From Mesorhizobium shangrilense (GTDB taxonomy: Bacteria > Pseudomonadota > Alphaproteobacteria > Rhizobiales > Rhizobiaceae): a stretch of DNA of 64,000 bases. The notes under the pieces were generated by a model, which had not been told where the DNA came from, searched no databases, and saw nothing but the letters and a program-made list of their open reading frames with translations. This document shows, in pieces, positions 44,017 to 52,215 of the stretch (position 1 is the stretch's first letter; the number at the start of each line of letters is the position of its first letter). The translations under genes were made by a program, and so were the position numbers. The stretch is from positions 76,588-140,587 of the forward strand of contig NZ_JBEWSZ010000008.1 of assembly GCF_040537815.1 (NCBI RefSeq). The letters run 5' to 3'.

Positions 44017-44620
44017 AGTCTTCGTGTCAAGGCTTCGATGGCGACGCCGCCTGGCCCGCCGTGTCTCGAACTGCTTCCTCCGCACGGCCGCCGTGTACCT
44101 TAGCAATGGCCGCCGGCGTCGACGCTTGAGTGCACCGCCTTCGGCAGGGGAAGAAAAAGCCGGACTCGAATACGGCCCGGCGAAAGGAAGGGTCAAAGCT
44201 TTAGAGGGAACTCTGTCCAGCGGCTTGGGAGGAGATCGCTGAACAAGCCTCTTTTGGCCCTGTTTTCGCTCGGTTGCGACGAAGATTATTCCAAATACCG
44301 TACCGCGAACGGGAATTTTGTTGCCACATTTCGGGTTTGTTGAGACGAACAGGATGTCGGCGTGCAGTCGGATCCATTCTTGTGACGGGCCCGGAGCTGG
44401 GGATTCAGGCTTGGTCTTGCATCCGCGAGCGGCAGAAGCCGAATAGGTCCAGCACGGCGAGAAGCGAAAACTCGACTTCGAAGGCCAGGCCAGGCGCTCG
44501 TCACCGCCGCGCTGCAAGCGCTTCCCGCGCGAGTACTGCTGTCTGATGTCGCCCGCCCGGCGGCCCTGGGCGAACGCGGGCCACGCGCCGGCGTGGCCTT
44601 GGTCCAGAACGCGGTTGCCT
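44017..44620. other. About 600 bases without a recognised gene
   Basis: Open frames exist on both strands but none has a good start or family resemblance. The codon pattern is irregular, as in decayed DNA. It separates the accessory genes from the ParDE module. Confidence 0.4.
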
Positions 44621-44956
44621 CTACATAGGGGGCAAGTCGGGATCTTCCAACCAGGCTGGTATATCGCGTTTGGCATGCAGGACGCGCCAGACGTCTATGT
44701 GCGCGGCCAACTCGACATAAAAAATCAGATAAGGAAAACCATTGATCCGAACGTGGCGCAGATTGGGGACGCCGAGTTCGTAGGCGAAGCGCGGCGACCC
44801 GGCGGCCGGATAACTGGCAATTTGAGTGTAAGCCCGTTCGAGCTGCTCGACCAGGTTGGTCGTAACCCGTGGACCAGCTGTTTCGAGATAGTTTTCAACG
44901 GCCTTGTCAACGTCCTCTCGCGCTTGCTCGCGCGGAATAACCAGCTTCGCCGTCAC
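44621..44956 (-). CDS. parE: ParE/RelE-type toxin
   Basis: A 111-residue protein with the ParE layout: two N-terminal helices (DVDKAVENYLETAGPRVTTN), then beta strands NLRHVRINGFPYLIFYVE and IDVWRVLHAKRDIP. ParE-type toxins inhibit gyrase; RelE relatives cut mRNA. The start overlaps the stop of parD by 4 bases. Confidence 0.85.
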   Translation of the reverse strand: MTAKLVIPREQAREDVDKAVENYLETAGPRVTTNLVEQLERAYTQIASYPAAGSPRFAYELGVPNLRHVRINGFPYLIFYVELAAHIDVWRVLHAKRDIPAWLEDPDLPPM

Positions 44957-45192
44957 GCTTTGGTGCGGCTTTGAATGCGATCGCGCAGGTTTTCGAAGTA
45001 GCGGTCGTCGATCGGCTCGGTCGGTGGTGTTGATGCACCTTCCATGAGCAGGCCGCGCAACTGTTCACGATCCCGATCACGTCGGATCAATTCGCGAACG
45101 TACTCGCTGCTTGTGCCGTATCCTCGTTCGGAGACCTGTTGGTCGACGAAGGTTTTGAGGTTGTCGGGCAAGGATATGTTCATGGTGCTCAT
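44953..45192 (-). CDS. parD: ParD-type antitoxin
   Basis: A 79-residue protein with an N-terminal ribbon-helix-helix (MNISLPDNLKTFVDQQVSER, then GTSSEYVRELIRRDRDREQ) and a disordered acidic end. It neutralises the ParE-like toxin and represses the operon. The frame is open far upstream, but the ATG at 45192 fits the family exactly. Confidence 0.87.
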   Translation of the reverse strand: MSTMNISLPDNLKTFVDQQVSERGYGTSSEYVRELIRRDRDREQLRGLLMEGASTPPTEPIDDRYFENLRDRIQSRTKA

Positions 45193-45738
45193 GCGCCCAA
45201 GATAGGCGTTATGGCAAAAAATGGCAAGAATGATGTAGTCGTTACACCTTTCACCACGTTCCGGATTGAGCGGCGGGATGTCGCCTTCGACGTTCACCCC
45301 AGGGAGCGACGGGGATGACGTGGCCGTCCGCCAGGGTGGTCGGCCTCTGCCCGGTGACTTGGCGAGATGGCTGGCGCGCACGTCGATGACAATCACGGGC
45401 GCGACCGGCACCTTGCCCTTCTTCTCGCGCTGCTTGTTGAGGCGAGTTGGTGCCGGTTCTTCGTGCCGGATCGCCTGCGGTGTCGAGAGTGCACCAAGAA
45501 GAGCGGCGACCACGCCAGCGTGCCGGTATCGGTGTTGGCGGATGGGCACGCGCTTGTGGTCGCCGATGATTTTGTGACCCGATTGATTAACAAAAACGAG
45601 ATTGGTGCGGCTCTTGGTTTCGAACATCACATGCGTCGATAGAGCAATGACTTTGCCGTTGACCTCGCTTGTGACGCGCTGGCAGACCGCGGCGAAGTGG
45701 ACGGTTTCATCGAGGATTTTCTGGCACCAGGAGACCAA
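45193..45738 (-). CDS. Possible hypothetical protein, probably frameshifted at its end
   Basis: From the ATG at 45738 the frame reads WCQKILDETVHFAAVCQRVT, GKVIALSTHVMFETKSRTNL and PVAPVIVIDVRASHLAKSPG, which looks coded. It then runs without a stop into parD, which is unlikely to be real; a shift near 45340 gives VTGQRPTTLADGHVIPVAPW in another frame and a stop. The family is unknown. Confidence 0.35.
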
Positions 45739-45979
45739 AAAGAAGGCGTGCGGGGATGGGGGCTATCTCCGCGTCCCATAGCTGGTTGGAGAAGTCGATG
45801 AAGACCTGAAGGGCGTCATCGACCGTGTCTGGATCGACGAAGCTGAATGAGAATTCGACGGTTTCCGGTGCGCGTTGTCCGACGAAGCGGGCGAGTTCCG
45901 CCGGCTCATCCGTTTGCCATGGCTCAAGCGAGCGGAACTTGCCTTCGCGAAAGTATTCAAGAGCCGTGTGTAGTCGCAT
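45707..45979 (-). CDS. Small hypothetical protein
   Basis: A 90-residue acidic protein (PAELARFVGQRAPETVEFSF, then DDALQVFIDFSNQLWDAEIA). It overlaps the stop of the larger gene upstream by 23 bases and the start of the next by about 30, suggesting an operon. Function unknown. Confidence 0.55.
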   Translation of the reverse strand: MRLHTALEYFREGKFRSLEPWQTDEPAELARFVGQRAPETVEFSFSFVDPDTVDDALQVFIDFSNQLWDAEIAPIPARLLFGLLVPENPR

Positions 45980-47357
45980 TTGGCTCGGTCGATATTTGAC
46001 GCGGCGCCCGCGTCGAGTGCCGGGAATGCTCGAGCACCCAATAAAGCAGCCGCTTGCCGGTTTCTTCGGCGGTTGCCTGGGAAATATCAGCTGGCCGGAT
46101 TTCGAAGACAGGCCCGATCTCGCGCATCCGAGGGAGCGTTTTTTCCTTCGCGGTCTTGTATTCGTCGGTGTCCATGCCGAAGGCCTCGACGATAAGGTTC
46201 ACAGGCTCATAATTGCCATAGGTTGTCTCGAGCACGAAGTCAGGGCGGCAGAGCCCCGAAGGGGTTTCCCATGCAAACAGCGGTTTGGTGATCCTGATAC
46301 GCAGTTGCGGCGCGGCTTCGAAGAGGGAGTGCTGCAACCAGAACAGCATGTGCAAAACGTCGCGTTCGAAGCCAGATTCTACGGGAAACAGTGTATCGCC
46401 GTTGTAGACTGGCTGCGCATAGGCCTGAATTGCCCTGATCGGGCCTTGGTCATTCTCCTGAAAATCGGCATTGAGGATTGTAAGGAAAGGCCCGCGGCTT
46501 GCGGGATCGCCGCGCAGCGGCTGGCGCACTTTGGAGTGGACCTCGATCTTGCGCGCGTTCGATGCGGGTGAGACGACCTTGGCTGAGACGGTAGGCGAAA
46601 AGAGCAGCATGAACCCGGTGCGCCGCAAGGCTTCGGGCCAGTCGGGGTGTGATTTGTCGAGTAACGCTTGCCAGCGGCTGTGCAGATCCCAGTAGTCTGC
46701 CGCCCAAGTCGACATCAGCGCGCCGAGTGTCCAGGTGCGCAGAACCTTGAGTTCGCGTGCGGCATGTCGAAGCTTTGAGATTTGAGGGCTGAGAGCGAAT
46801 TCCGGCCGATCCTGCAGAGGCGGGATCACGTTCACGGCGGCTTTGTCTATCAGCCTCCAGAGGATGACGCCGAGTTTAGAGGGCCTGTCGTTGCGTTCAA
46901 CGGACCGCGTCGGCGCCGGCGCGTCGCGGTCGGCAAGCCGGTCGGGGATGGCAGGCAGAGCATCAACATAGGTGCGCTCAATTTTGGGCAGCGGCCTGAT
47001 GTTATATCCGCGGTCGAAGAGAGCAGGGGTCTCATCTCGATCGATATGAAAGGGGCAGGTGTCGGCATGGTTTGGCCGATCTTCTTGTTGGTGCGGATCT
47101 CCGTCCTTTGGCGTGAGACGGCGCAGCGTGAAGGTTTTTTCCTGCTGGATCGGCGCGAGCAGCGGCTTGAATTGGTTGGAAACACAGTCGCATTCGATCC
47201 AGCCATCCATGGTCTTGGCGCGTTTGATGGCGGTAAGGGCGATGCGATCATCGTCTTTATTGCTGGAATTGCCGTACCAGGCGCGCAGCGCCATCGCTTC
47301 CCGCTCAGTGAGGGGGGCAAGTGGATGACCGGGGCTGTTGCGGACGACGATGCGCAT
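45957..47357 (-). CDS. Hypothetical protein with zinc-like and nuclease-like regions
   Basis: A 466-residue protein. Residues about 54-105 hold CDC...HADTCPFH, a likely zinc site. Near residues 380-420 it reads CRPDFVLETTYGNYEPVNLI, VEAFGMDTDEYKTAKEKTL; the PD...E spacing with a following acidic/Lys stretch resembles a PD-(D/E)XK nuclease core. I cannot assign a family. It lies between repC and the ParDE module, in the leftward direction. Confidence 0.6.
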   Translation of the reverse strand: MRIVVRNSPGHPLAPLTEREAMALRAWYGNSSNKDDDRIALTAIKRAKTMDGWIECDCVSNQFKPLLAPIQQEKTFTLRRLTPKDGDPHQQEDRPNHADTCPFHIDRDETPALFDRGYNIRPLPKIERTYVDALPAIPDRLADRDAPAPTRSVERNDRPSKLGVILWRLIDKAAVNVIPPLQDRPEFALSPQISKLRHAARELKVLRTWTLGALMSTWAADYWDLHSRWQALLDKSHPDWPEALRRTGFMLLFSPTVSAKVVSPASNARKIEVHSKVRQPLRGDPASRGPFLTILNADFQENDQGPIRAIQAYAQPVYNGDTLFPVESGFERDVLHMLFWLQHSLFEAAPQLRIRITKPLFAWETPSGLCRPDFVLETTYGNYEPVNLIVEAFGMDTDEYKTAKEKTLPRMREIGPVFEIRPADISQATAEETGKRLLYWVLEHSRHSTRAPRQISTEPNATTHGS

Positions 47358-47479
47358 TGGATCCGTTAGGTTAGTACCACGCGCCAGAATTTACAGCTGA
47401 GATAGTGCGACGAGCGACCGGAGATCCACGAAGCGGCTCCTTTCGATGCGGGCGCCCTCGATCGCCAGCGAAATAGAGA

Positions 47480-47639
47480 TGAAGATCGTAACCCGCAATG
47501 GCATACCAAGGCATCATCTGGAACCGCGCTGTTAGCCCGCGCCAGCCACGCCGCGCGATCGGATTCGGCAAGTGAGTTCTACCAAACCATTCCGGCAGTT
47601 TCATCGGGCGTCGGTACCCGGTCGTGCTCGTTTTTCATG
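47480..47639 (-). pseudogene. Small hypothetical gene with an in-frame stop
   Basis: The ATG at 47639 gives MKNEHDRVPTPDETAGMVW, a TAG, then without frame change NSLAESDRAAWLARANSAVP. Relatives of this short protein have WW at this spot (AGMxWWN...), so the TAG looks like a mutated TGG. It lies just downstream of repC. Confidence 0.5.
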
Positions 47640-47728
47640 CCTTCGATGCTCTCATAAGACGCTCGTCCCGACAAGCGCTGCAGCCACCGTCCATGTCCCA
47701 TAGTTTGGATCGAAACCCGCCCGGCTGA

Positions 47729-49078
47729 TCATGACCTGCGTCCCGGCTTGTCGAGACTGCGGCGCAACGCATCGCTGATTTCCAGCCGGTTTTCGGTGCG
47801 CACAACCTTGCCCGCCGTCTCCAAATCGACCGCAGCGGCTTCAGCCTCGGAACCGGTTCCAGTTGTCTTCGATGCGTCAAGCTTTGCCCGCAACAAGGCC
47901 ATCACCATCGGCCAGACCGAGAACTTTCCGGCCTTTGCTCGGTCCGTCAGGCTGCGCAAATAGCCGCCGGCGCTGTTGATCTGGTCCTGCCGCTGGTAGA
48001 TCGCGGCAATGGCAATCGCCGCCTGCTGCCCACCCATTGCCGTTCGCGCTTCCTCCCAGGCGCTCGGGCTGATGCCCAGGGCTGGCCGGGCAACCTCGGC
48101 CGCGGCCAGAAATTCACGCCAGTTGCGGATTCCGCCGCCGCCCTTCACCAGCCAAAGCATGTTCGGGCAGGCATCCAGCACGATCCCCAACGGCAGCTCG
48201 CGCTTCGGCAGGCTCCGTACGTTGTCAGTGTCCGCAACGTTGCCGTCCGCTTCATCCCTATTTCCTAAGCCGCTTTCAGATTCAGATTTAGAGTCTGGTT
48301 TTGAATTCTGTATGTGGCGCTCGATATGAGACTCATTGGCGCTCATATTCTTTGTTTTTACGAATGATTCCAATACCTCACGCACTTCAGCCCAGAGGTC
48401 CTCCAGCTTGGCGGTGATGGCTTCGAGGACCTGGCAGGGCGCTGTACGGGGAATCTGGCCGACGATGGCTTGATAGGTTTGCTGGACCCTGCCCCAATTT
48501 GCCGGAACTCCTTCCTCGATGCCGGCGTCTATCATCTTGACGATGTCGCGGCGGCATATGGTTAGCCGTTCCTTAACGACTCGGTAGGCCCTCTTCTCGG
48601 CTCGGACGACTTCCGCCAGCTCCTTGAGCTCCGCTGCGCGCGCCACGATCGGCGAGATGTCGAAGCCGTAGGCTTGCTCGATCTCGCCCCCTTGCCCTTT
48701 CCGCGCGTAGCGTTTGCCGTTGGGGCTGTCCCTGCGGATGATCAAGCCACACTCGACCAAGACAGCCAGGTGCCGCCGTAGCGTCGAAGGTGGCATGCCA
48801 TTGGCGCGGCCGATCAACTGCTCATTGGAGGGCCAGACGATCAGCTCGCTATCGCCATAGAGCGCGGTGTCCGGATGAAACGAAAGCAGGGCGTCAAGTA
48901 TGGCCAGTGCGCGATCGGTCGCGCCCAAGGCGCCTCGGGCTTCCTTGATGTTCTGGAAGACATGCCATTTGTGGACTGTTAGGTCCGCCGGCATTGCCTT
49001 TGCGGCCACCTGGCTTGAAATCATACCAAGCGTCATCGGCCGCCGCCCAAAGGGCGTCGTTGAGATATGCGTTTCCAT
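47729..49078 (-). CDS. repC: RepC replication initiator
   Basis: A 449-residue initiator. The N-terminal winged-helix part (LTVHKWHVFQNIKEARGALG, LIVWPSNEQLIGRANGMPPS, TLRRHLAVLVECGLIIRRDS) binds the origin. The middle has VKERLTICRRDIVKMIDAGI, and the C-terminal part WREFLAAAEVARPALGISPS with GGYLRSLTDRAKAG. RepC is the only protein repABC plasmids need to replicate, and the origin lies inside its gene. It is third in the repABC operon, separated from repB by the ctRNA region. Confidence 0.95.
   Translation of the reverse strand: METHISTTPFGRRPMTLGMISSQVAAKAMPADLTVHKWHVFQNIKEARGALGATDRALAILDALLSFHPDTALYGDSELIVWPSNEQLIGRANGMPPSTLRRHLAVLVECGLIIRRDSPNGKRYARKGQGGEIEQAYGFDISPIVARAAELKELAEVVRAEKRAYRVVKERLTICRRDIVKMIDAGIEEGVPANWGRVQQTYQAIVGQIPRTAPCQVLEAITAKLEDLWAEVREVLESFVKTKNMSANESHIERHIQNSKPDSKSESESGLGNRDEADGNVADTDNVRSLPKRELPLGIVLDACPNMLWLVKGGGGIRNWREFLAAAEVARPALGISPSAWEEARTAMGGQQAAIAIAAIYQRQDQINSAGGYLRSLTDRAKAGKFSVWPMVMALLRAKLDASKTTGTGSEAEAAAVDLETAGKVVRTENRLEISDALRRSLDKPGRRS
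48240..48375. other. Probable replication origin inside repC
   Basis: An AT-rich island in an otherwise GC-rich gene, encoding the variable Ser/Asn/Glu-rich linker of RepC. In studied repABC plasmids oriV maps to such a stretch in the middle of repC. The placement is by analogy and base composition only. Confidence 0.55.
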
Positions 49079-49181
49079 GCTCTTTCACCTATCGCTAGGC
49101 AAAAGAAATCTGCTCGCCGAAACGGCGCTTTCCCTCACGGGAACTCTTGACTGTGATTCGCAGAAGTGCGATTCTCTAGGT

Positions 49182-49233
49182 GCTAACTAATGAGAAGGGC
49201 TTCCGGACGCTGTTTCGGGGGCCTTTTTCTTTT
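49182..49233 (+). ncRNA. Counter-transcribed RNA (incA) in the repB-repC gap
   Basis: A rightward transcript of about 52 bases, antisense to the repABC message. A TTGACT box (49147-49152) with 17 bases to GATTCT (49170-49175) sets the likely start. GGCTTCCG/CGGGGGCC plus TTTTTCTTTT ends it. Such ctRNAs lower repC expression and determine incompatibility. The start is predicted, not mapped. Confidence 0.7.
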
Positions 49234-49277
49234 GCTGTGTCGATCTCCTGACTACGTTGCCTGCATCGCAGAGCCGA

Positions 49278-50318
49278 TTAGCGGCTCTGCCGATACTCCT
49301 TGAAGAGGCGCGGCAGCTCGTTGAGCACGAATTCCGCAAACTCCGGTGATGATTTCCGGTCGATTGTGACCGTGACTTTCTGTTTGCTCTGGGTGATGCG
49401 GCCGATTTCCTGACCAGCATCCGATAGAAGCGTATCCTGGCTGCGGGCGAGCGCGCCGGGCTTGAGCGATCGCGCCACAGCTTCAAACCTGTCCTTTGAG
49501 GAAAGGGCGGCGAATTGGTGCTGCTGCGTAACAGCTCTCGCCTTGTCCAGTTGGGCGGAATCCGCTACGACATCGGCCAATGCCATCCAATTGCGCCGGC
49601 CAACGCCATGCGCGGGACCAATCGCCTCGATGAGATCAACAGAAATCTTGGCGCCGACAGCCAGCATGTTCGACAAGTCGCTCTTATAGACAGACAGAGC
49701 TGACATGATCACATCCCGCGAAAAGCGCCGCTCGAGCTGCTGGGCGAAACGAACTTTTTCAATATAGGAGAGATCCTGCCGTTCGTTATTCTCCTGGCCT
49801 TGGGCGACGACCAATTCCTGGTCTGTGAGCTTGCGCACGATAGCTTTGACTGGAATCCCTAGCTCAATCGCCGCGCGCAGGCGCCGGTGCCCGAAGGCGA
49901 CTTGATACTTGGCCGGATATTCAGGATGCGGACGCACGAGAATGGGGACTTGCTGGCCCTCATTCCTTATTGCCTCCACGAAGCTGCGGAACGCTTCGTC
50001 GTCGCTCAACATTCGATCGGGGATAAACGATGGCTCGACGCTGTTGGTGTCGAGCTCGACGATCGTCTGACCAGAGATCAATCGTAGCTCTATCTCATCA
50101 GCCCTCTTCGAACGCTCATTCAATTCCCCCAGAGATTGCCCCAAAGCCCCCACTGGCGACCCAGAACCGCTCTCCAACAGATCGGGCGAACCTAAAAGGG
50201 GGCGAATGCGCGAAGACCGTCTGGCTGCCTGTGGCTCGGCGGTCTCGGGACCGGGGGATTCGGGTCCAACTTGTGCCGGGGCAGATTCCAGGTTGGCGAA
50301 AATGCGCTTGCGGCTCAT
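49278..50318 (-). CDS. repB: RepB (ParB-type) partition protein
   Basis: A 346-residue ParB-family protein: IPDRMLSDDEAFRSFVEAIR, then QVAFGHRRLRAAIELGIPVK (the GxRR CTP-binding motif), NNERQDLSYIEKVRFAQQLE, and a helix-turn-helix region FSRDVIMSALSVYKSDLSNM. It binds parS and works with RepA in segregation. The ATG at 50318 overlaps the repA stop (ATGA), so it is preferred over the in-frame GTG at 50333. Confidence 0.94.
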   Translation of the reverse strand: MSRKRIFANLESAPAQVGPESPGPETAEPQAARRSSRIRPLLGSPDLLESGSGSPVGALGQSLGELNERSKRADEIELRLISGQTIVELDTNSVEPSFIPDRMLSDDEAFRSFVEAIRNEGQQVPILVRPHPEYPAKYQVAFGHRRLRAAIELGIPVKAIVRKLTDQELVVAQGQENNERQDLSYIEKVRFAQQLERRFSRDVIMSALSVYKSDLSNMLAVGAKISVDLIEAIGPAHGVGRRNWMALADVVADSAQLDKARAVTQQHQFAALSSKDRFEAVARSLKPGALARSQDTLLSDAGQEIGRITQSKQKVTVTIDRKSSPEFAEFVLNELPRLFKEYRQSR

Positions 50319-51532
50319 AGCGGTCTCCCCCACGCTTTCTTGATGAGGGCTTCTATCTCTGCGTTGACGCTCTCCATCGATTCCGTCGCGCGGTCGTAGG
50401 TTGTCCGCGTAAATTGGCTGCGTTCAACCTCGAAGATCGTCTGGTTCGTAAGTCCCGCATCGGAAATTGCTGTGCTTTTCAGCATCGGATGATTGAGGAC
50501 ATGCTCCCCGAAGATAGAGCGGAGGAACGCGACCATCTGATTTTGAGGTCCGTCGCTCGGCTCAAACCGGGTAATCAGATACTTCATCCATTTGAATTGC
50601 GATGAAGCCCCCGCCCTGCTGATTTCATCCAACAAATCGCCCGTCATTGCCAGAAACTGGCTCATCGACATGACGTCGAGCATCTGCGGATGGACGGTAA
50701 TCAGGACCGATGTCGCGGCCGTAAGCGCGGACAGAGTGAGATAGCCCAGTTGCGGGGGGCAATCGATCACTACGACATCATAGATCTTCTGAACCTGCGC
50801 GAGTGCTTGGCCAATACGGGCAAAGAACATCGTGTCGCCCGGCGATCGGTTCATGAGTGCGCGTGGAGTATCGTGTTCGAACTCCATCAGTTCGAGATTG
50901 CCAGGAATCAGGTGCAAATCGGGGATGTATGTCGCGCGGACGATTTCAGCGATGGGCCGCCGTTCGTCGTCGTAGCGGATTGCCCCATAGAGGGTTTCAT
51001 TTGGGCCGACATCGATTTCGGGCTGATGGCCGAAGAGAGCGGATAGACTCGCCTGTGGATCAAGGTCGATTGCCAGGACCCGATAGCCTTTTAGGGCGAG
51101 GTATTGAGCAAGGTGGGCCGTGGTCGTTGTCTTTCCAGACCCACCCTTGAAGTTCATCACCGTGATAACCTGAAGATCTTCACCGTCGGCTCGCCAAGGG
51201 AGATAACGCCTGTTGCCCCTAGCTCCGCTGTCCAGGAACTTGCGAATCGTATGAATCGCGTCGACCGAATAGGAACGCCGTCCACCACCGGAGACCGTGG
51301 ACACATCCGGAATTTCGGCGGCGACCTGTCGCAGGTAGCCTTCGGTTATCCCGATCAGCTTTGCGGTCTCGGCAGGTGAGAAATTGCGGATACCCTTTTC
51401 GGCATTGGGAGGAAATGTGCTGAGATGGTGGGCCTGCAGCTGAGTCGATAGCGTAGCGGAGTGACGCTGGATTAGCGTTTTCAGTTCTTCCGGCTGGCTG
51501 GCTGGCTCAAGTGCGGCAGCAGTGCTTACCAT
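50315..51532 (-). CDS. repA: RepA (ParA-type) partition ATPase
   Basis: A 405-residue ParA-family ATPase. An N-terminal DNA-binding part (FSPAETAKLIGITEGYLRQV) precedes Walker A MNFKGGSGKTTTTAHLAQYL (about residue 130), the AIDLDPQASLSALFG motif and Walker B VVIDCPPQLG. RepA drives plasmid segregation and represses the repABC promoter. The ATG at 51532 begins the operon; the parS palindrome lies 150 bases upstream. Confidence 0.95.
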   Translation of the reverse strand: MVSTAAALEPASQPEELKTLIQRHSATLSTQLQAHHLSTFPPNAEKGIRNFSPAETAKLIGITEGYLRQVAAEIPDVSTVSGGGRRSYSVDAIHTIRKFLDSGARGNRRYLPWRADGEDLQVITVMNFKGGSGKTTTTAHLAQYLALKGYRVLAIDLDPQASLSALFGHQPEIDVGPNETLYGAIRYDDERRPIAEIVRATYIPDLHLIPGNLELMEFEHDTPRALMNRSPGDTMFFARIGQALAQVQKIYDVVVIDCPPQLGYLTLSALTAATSVLITVHPQMLDVMSMSQFLAMTGDLLDEISRAGASSQFKWMKYLITRFEPSDGPQNQMVAFLRSIFGEHVLNHPMLKSTAISDAGLTNQTIFEVERSQFTRTTYDRATESMESVNAEIEALIKKAWGRPL

Positions 51533-51682
51533 CGATTTCGTTCTCTTTCGCCGCAGTTGCGGAAGTTTGTCGTGTTTGCGGTTTTTTCCGCAGATGAGGG
51601 ACTATGCCCGATTCTTTCTCGCGTGCAAGAAAATAAGGGTTAACAGCTTCTTAATGCCTATCTCCGCATGGACCGCGACGCT

Positions 51683-51698
51683 GTTAGCCGCGGCTAAC
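51683..51698. other. parS centromere site
   Basis: GTTAGCCGCGGCTAAC is a perfect 16-bp palindrome fitting the repABC parS consensus GTTNNCNGCNGNNAAC (its symmetric form). It lies upstream of repA, where RepB would bind. I saw no second perfect copy in the window. Confidence 0.88.
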
Positions 51699-52215
51699 TT
51701 CGCAGCCGCGTGTCGAGAAATATACAACCCTTCGCCCTCCTCCATTCTGATGGGGAGGGTCACAATACGCTAGAACCCAAGGCCGCGAATCCCGTCCCGC
51801 GCCTCACCCCTCTCACTCGTTGGTAGCTCGGCAATGCCGGCTGGCCGCTTGGGTCGAGACGATTGCTCGCCCACGTTCGACCTCGGAAGCCACCACGACC
51901 AGATGCAGACGGGGTGGCGTTCTTCCACCAACGTACGGTGAGCCGACCCCTTTACGTCATTTGCCCATCGCCCCACGGCAAACATGGTCGTCAAGCCAGC
52001 TAGTTTTGTCTGCTTCGGCCAACTCATCAACAGACCAAAATCTATGCTCAGCCATCACCTGAATTTCGGGCGTTACGAGCCCGGATCAGGAACCGCTCCT
52101 CGGCGAGGACCCTGCCGGGGATGCTCTCGGGTGCCCTGCCGCAGCACAAGGTCGGCAATCCACCACCCTGAAGCGACGTTCCGATTGGCTCGTAAGTAGC
52201 GGAGGGTTCTGTCGC
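51699..52215. other. Intergenic between repA promoter region and recombinase gene
   Basis: About 500 bases with no gene I can support. It probably contains part of the repABC regulatory region next to parS. Nothing else recognised. Confidence 0.4.

Noticed and set aside
47371..47604. 77-codon leftward frame downstream of repC
   Set aside because: Another frame gives MKNEHDRVPTPDETAGMVW plus an in-frame stop and a continuation that looks like a known small protein type; the 77-codon frame is its shadow.
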